Below are positions 61,599 through 64,000 of a stretch of 64,000 bases of DNA, in pieces (within the stretch, counting starts at the first letter, position 1; every line of letters begins with the position of its first letter). The position numbers were made by a program, and so were the translations under genes. The notes below the pieces were generated by a model, which had not been told where the DNA came from, did not search any database, and worked only from the letters and a program-made list of their open reading frames with translations. The stretch lies in assembly GCA_902776935.1 (NCBI GenBank), contig CACYRS010000002.1, forward strand, positions 43,311 through 107,310, read 5' to 3'. The stretch is from an uncultured Prevotellaceae bacterium (GTDB lineage: Bacteria > Bacteroidota > Bacteroidia > Bacteroidales > Bacteroidaceae).

Positions 61599-63479
61599 TT
61601 GGATTATAAACTGACAGATTTTCTGCCGACGACGAAGAAGGAGTTGGATCTCAGAGGATGGGACGAAGTAGATGTTATCCTGTTCTCTGGCGACGCCTAT
61701 ATTGACCATCCTGCCTTTGGAGCTGCTGTGATAGGACGCACACTCGAGGCCGCAGGCTATCGTGTGGCCATAGTGCCACAGCCTGACTGGCATGGTGACT
61801 ATCGCGACTTCAAGAAACTGGGTCGTCCGCGTTTGTTCTTCGGCATCGCTCCAGGTTGCATGGACTCGATGGTGAATAAATATACCGCTGCACGCCGTCT
61901 GCGTTCCGAGGATGCATACAGCCCTGACGGTCGCCATGACATGCGCCCGGAATATCCTACCATCGTCTATACGAAGATTCTCAAAGAGCTCTATCCCGAT
62001 GTGCCTGTGGTGCTCGGAGGCATCGAGGCATCGCTGCGCCGTGTCACCCATTACGACTACTGGCAGGACAAGCTGCGTCCCTGTATCCTCTGCGAGTCAG
62101 GTGCCGACATGATCACCTACGGCATGGGCGAGAAGACCACCATCGCCCTCGCAGAACAGATTGCCTCAGGTCGTGACATCAGGGACATCCGCGAACTGCC
62201 TCAGACGGTATATCTTGCTCGTAAGGATGATATCCCTGGAGGAATCACGGATAAGGACATCGTGCTGCACAGTCATGAGGAGTGTCTTCGTAACAAACGC
62301 GCGCAGGCAGAGAATTTCCGTCACGTTGAGGAACAGTCGAACATGATGCACGCCCAGAGGCTTATGCAAGGTGTGGGCAACAAATATGTAGTGGTTAATC
62401 CTCCCTACCCTCCTATGACCACAGAGGAGCTCGATGCATCCTTCGACCTGCCATATACCCGTCTGCCGCATCCGAAATACAAGGGCAAGAAGATTCCCGC
62501 CTTCGAGATGATCAAGTTCTCCGTGAACATCCATCGCGGGTGTTTCGGGGGCTGCGCGTTCTGTACCATCTCGGCCCATCAGGGGAAATTCATCACCTGC
62601 CGTTCTAAGGAGAGCATCCTCAAAGAGGTGAAGAAGGTGATGGAGATGCCCGACTTCAAGGGTTATCTCTCTGACCTCGGCGGTCCCTCGGCGAACATGT
62701 ACGGCATGCACGGACGAAACCTCGCTGCCTGCGAGAAATGCAAGCGTCCCAGCTGCATCCATCCTCAGATATGTCCTAACCTCGACACCAGTCATCAGAA
62801 GCTGCTCGACATCTATCATGCCGTTGATGCCCTGCCGGGAATAAAGAAGAGTTTCATAGGCAGCGGCGTGCGCTACGACCTGCTGTTGTATCGCAGTAAG
62901 GACGAGGCAGCCAATCGTGCGGCACAGGAGTATACCCGTGAACTGATACGCAATCATGTGAGCGGACGACTGAAGGTGGCTCCGGAACATACTTCCGACA
63001 GAGTGCTCATGAACATGCGAAAGCCATCGTTCAAACAGTTCTATGAGTTCAAGCGAATCTTCGACCGTATCAATCGTGAGGAGAATCTCCGACAGCAGAT
63101 AATACCATATTTCATCTCTTCACATCCAGGATGTCAGGAGGCCGACATGGCTGAACTAGCTGTGCTCACCAAGGAGCTCGACTTCCATCTGGAACAGGTA
63201 CAGGACTTCACCCCTACTCCGATGACGGTATCTACCGAGGCCTGGTATACGGGATATAACCCTTACACCCTCGAGCCGGTCTTCTCTGCCAAGACTCCGA
63301 AGGAGAAACTAGCCCAGCGGCAGTATTTCTTCTGGTACAAGCCTGAGGAGCGACGTAACATCGAACAGAGCCTCAGACGCATAGGCCGTCCCGACCTGAT
63401 AAGGAAGCTTTATGAAGGTCAGCCACCAGCCAACAACAGCCGCAAGTCGTATAACCCGAACTTCAGGAAAAAGAAATAA
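61599..63479 (+). CDS. ygiQ: YgiQ-family radical SAM protein
   Basis: 626 residues. The N-terminal TDFLPTTKKELDLRGWDEVDV and FSGDAYIDHPAFG are typical of YgiQ. The radical SAM cluster is Cys315, Cys319 and Cys322 in HRGCFGGCAFCTISAHQGK, and APEHTSDRVL lies in the C-terminal half. The start codon is TTG: a stop (TGA) lies two codons upstream in frame, and the next Met is about 88 residues in, after conserved sequence. The function of YgiQ is not known. A consensus promoter for tRNA-Arg follows the stop. Confidence 0.92.
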   Translation: MDYKLTDFLPTTKKELDLRGWDEVDVILFSGDAYIDHPAFGAAVIGRTLEAAGYRVAIVPQPDWHGDYRDFKKLGRPRLFFGIAPGCMDSMVNKYTAARRLRSEDAYSPDGRHDMRPEYPTIVYTKILKELYPDVPVVLGGIEASLRRVTHYDYWQDKLRPCILCESGADMITYGMGEKTTIALAEQIASGRDIRDIRELPQTVYLARKDDIPGGITDKDIVLHSHEECLRNKRAQAENFRHVEEQSNMMHAQRLMQGVGNKYVVVNPPYPPMTTEELDASFDLPYTRLPHPKYKGKKIPAFEMIKFSVNIHRGCFGGCAFCTISAHQGKFITCRSKESILKEVKKVMEMPDFKGYLSDLGGPSANMYGMHGRNLAACEKCKRPSCIHPQICPNLDTSHQKLLDIYHAVDALPGIKKSFIGSGVRYDLLLYRSKDEAANRAAQEYTRELIRNHVSGRLKVAPEHTSDRVLMNMRKPSFKQFYEFKRIFDRINREENLRQQIIPYFISSHPGCQEADMAELAVLTKELDFHLEQVQDFTPTPMTVSTEAWYTGYNPYTLEPVFSAKTPKEKLAQRQYFFWYKPEERRNIEQSLRRIGRPDLIRKLYEGQPPANNSRKSYNPNFRKKK

Positions 63480-63500
63480 TAGCAGATTTCAGCCAGAAAA

Positions 63501-63532
63501 TTTGCGTATATCCGAAAAATTGTCTACCTTTG
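63501..63532 (+). promoter_or_regulatory. Bacteroidota promoter for tRNA-Arg
   Basis: TTTG (63501-63504), 20 bases, TACCTTTG (63525-63532), 37 bases before the tRNA. Confidence 0.78.
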
Positions 63533-63569
63533 CAGCCGATTTCCAGCAATGGAGTCAAAAAACAAGGAT

Positions 63570-63643
63570 GGTTCGGTAGCTCAGCTGGATAGAGCAACTG
63601 CCTTCTAAGCAGTAGGTCTTGGGTTCGAGCCCCAACCGAATCA
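63570..63643 (+). tRNA. tRNA-Arg (TCT)
   Basis: Acceptor GGTTCGG/CCGAATC (one G-U) with discriminator A. D-arm GCTC AGCTGGATA GAGC; anticodon stem-loop ACTGC CTTCTAA GCAGT gives anticodon TCT; T-arm TTGGG TTCGAGC CCCAA. CCA is not encoded. Confidence 0.95.
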
Positions 63644-63658
63644 CTTGAACAAACAAAT

Positions 63659-63700
63659 AAAAGCCCCCTTCCTCGGATTGCTCTGACGAAGGGGGCTTTT
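63659..63700 (+). terminator. strong terminator after tRNA-Arg
   Basis: AAAAGCCCCCTTC (63659-63671) pairs with GAAGGGGGCTTTT (63688-63700), 13 pairs closing a 16-base loop, with A and T tracts in the stem ends. Confidence 0.88.
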
Positions 63701-63793
63701 GACAACCAATTAACACTGTTCTGAATTCGTCGAACTCACGTTAATTATTGTTATTTTATTGGGGCGGGGCGTTGGGCTTTGCGGAAAAACGTT

Positions 63794-63801
63794 TATTTTT
63801 G
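63794..63801 (+). promoter_or_regulatory. candidate -7 element (TATTTTTG) for the last gene
   Basis: TATTTTTG lies in the 189-base gap after tRNA-Arg, 39 bases before the first possible ATG (63833). Apart from the terminator, nothing else is seen in that gap. Confidence 0.5.
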
Positions 63802-63874
63802 TGAGCAAATTATAACTAAACGAAGTATTTGTATGTCCGAAGGAATCTTTCTTAAAACGTCTATGATGGATCAG

Positions 63875-64000
63875 ATGAAAAGAAACAATCAATGGATGCT
63901 GGCCGCCATCCTGACCTGCGGCCTCATGGTGACCTCCTGTTCAAACAACGATGAGCCAAGCTTGCCGAGGGATGCGGTGGAAGAGCAACTTTCACAGATG
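63875..64000 (+). CDS. lipoprotein, partial (runs off the right edge)
   Basis: Only the N-terminus is visible: MKRNNQWMLAAILTCGLMVTSC, a lipoprotein signal ending at Cys22 followed by SNNDEPSLP. The acidic residues just after Cys are typical of Bacteroidota surface export signals. The frame is open further upstream, and an ATG at 63833 adds 14 residues. I prefer 63875 because it gives a standard signal length. Nothing can be said of the mature protein. Confidence 0.65.
   Translation, partial: MKRNNQWMLAAILTCGLMVTSCSNNDEPSLPRDAVEEQLSQM

Noticed and set aside
62166-62990. 274-residue open frame antisense to ygiQ
   Set aside because: It lies opposite the radical SAM core, and its composition is typical of a reverse-strand shadow.
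1-64000. Insertion sequences, prophage, integrative elements or defence islands
   Set aside because: No transposase, integrase, toxin-antitoxin, restriction or Cas gene was found on either strand.

Overview
This window is chromosomal DNA from a member of the Bacteroidota, order Bacteroidales, most like Prevotella and relatives. The evidence is gene content and promoter style. Families largely restricted to Bacteroidota are present (GldE, DUF3256, DUF4270, DUF4296, an OmpP1/FadL-like porin, a TonB-receptor/carboxypeptidase-regulatory-domain protein, LytTR regulators with membrane N-termini). Upstream regions repeatedly carry the Bacteroidota promoter (TTTG, about 19-21 bases, TAnnTTTG), and strong Shine-Dalgarno sequences are rare. 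The species cannot be fixed from the sequence alone. No insertion sequence, prophage, integrase or CRISPR array was seen.

Layout. 1-4040: lptG(partial)-tgt-lon on the minus strand. 4.1-5.6 kb: a tRNA m6A37 methyltransferase and a nitrilase-family amidase. 5.7-7.1 kb: an OmpA/glycine-zipper lipoprotein and a monofunctional transglycosylase. 7.2-8.7 kb: proS. 8.9-18.4 kb: a minus-strand run of eight tightly packed genes (ileS, a DksA-like gene, lspA, DUF4296, nucleoside permease, rsmE, paaK, DUF3256), apparently from one promoter. 18.6-20 kb: a Dcu C4-dicarboxylate transporter. 20.1-23.2 kb: fur-type regulator, purA, hisS. 23.3-26.4 kb: AraC-type regulator, dipeptidyl peptidase III, AlkD-like protein. 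26.5-29.1 kb: a degenerate GT5 protein, DUF4270 and a 43-residue ORF. 29.1-32.4 kb: small membrane protein, OmpH, UvrD helicase.

32.4-43.1 kb is the most accessory-looking part. It holds pepD, lipoproteins, a secreted lipase-like hydrolase and a membrane protein. A LytTR regulator lies divergent to a LiaF-like 'toastrack' protein, with imperfect repeats between them. Next come a TonB-receptor-family gene broken by a nonsense codon and an internal deletion, a DUF418 membrane protein and a clostripain-family protease. 43.1-46 kb: gldE, ssb, a conserved unknown gene and four tRNA genes (Gly-Leu-Leu-Gly), which may form one mixed tRNA/mRNA transcript. 46-53.7 kb: nspC with a receiver-kinase hybrid, uxaC, ansA, an OmpP1/FadL-like porin and a Tyr/Trp/Gly-rich secreted protein. 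53.8-64 kb: prmA, GH25 lysozyme, PPi-dependent phosphofructokinase, a small conserved protein, an acyltransferase, a 987-residue protein that looks like an Amidase_3 fold interrupted by a golvesin-type domain, a YgiQ radical SAM protein, tRNA-Arg and a truncated lipoprotein.

Most of the window is core housekeeping: translation, envelope biogenesis, purines and central carbon. No clearly new multi-gene system is proven. The best leads are the interrupted amidase, the IleRS with a swapped HIGH signature (GIHH), the LytTR/LiaF locus with its decayed receptor, the tRNA-mRNA operon, the cysteine-free DksA-like protein, and several terminator hairpins built across the stop codons of genes.
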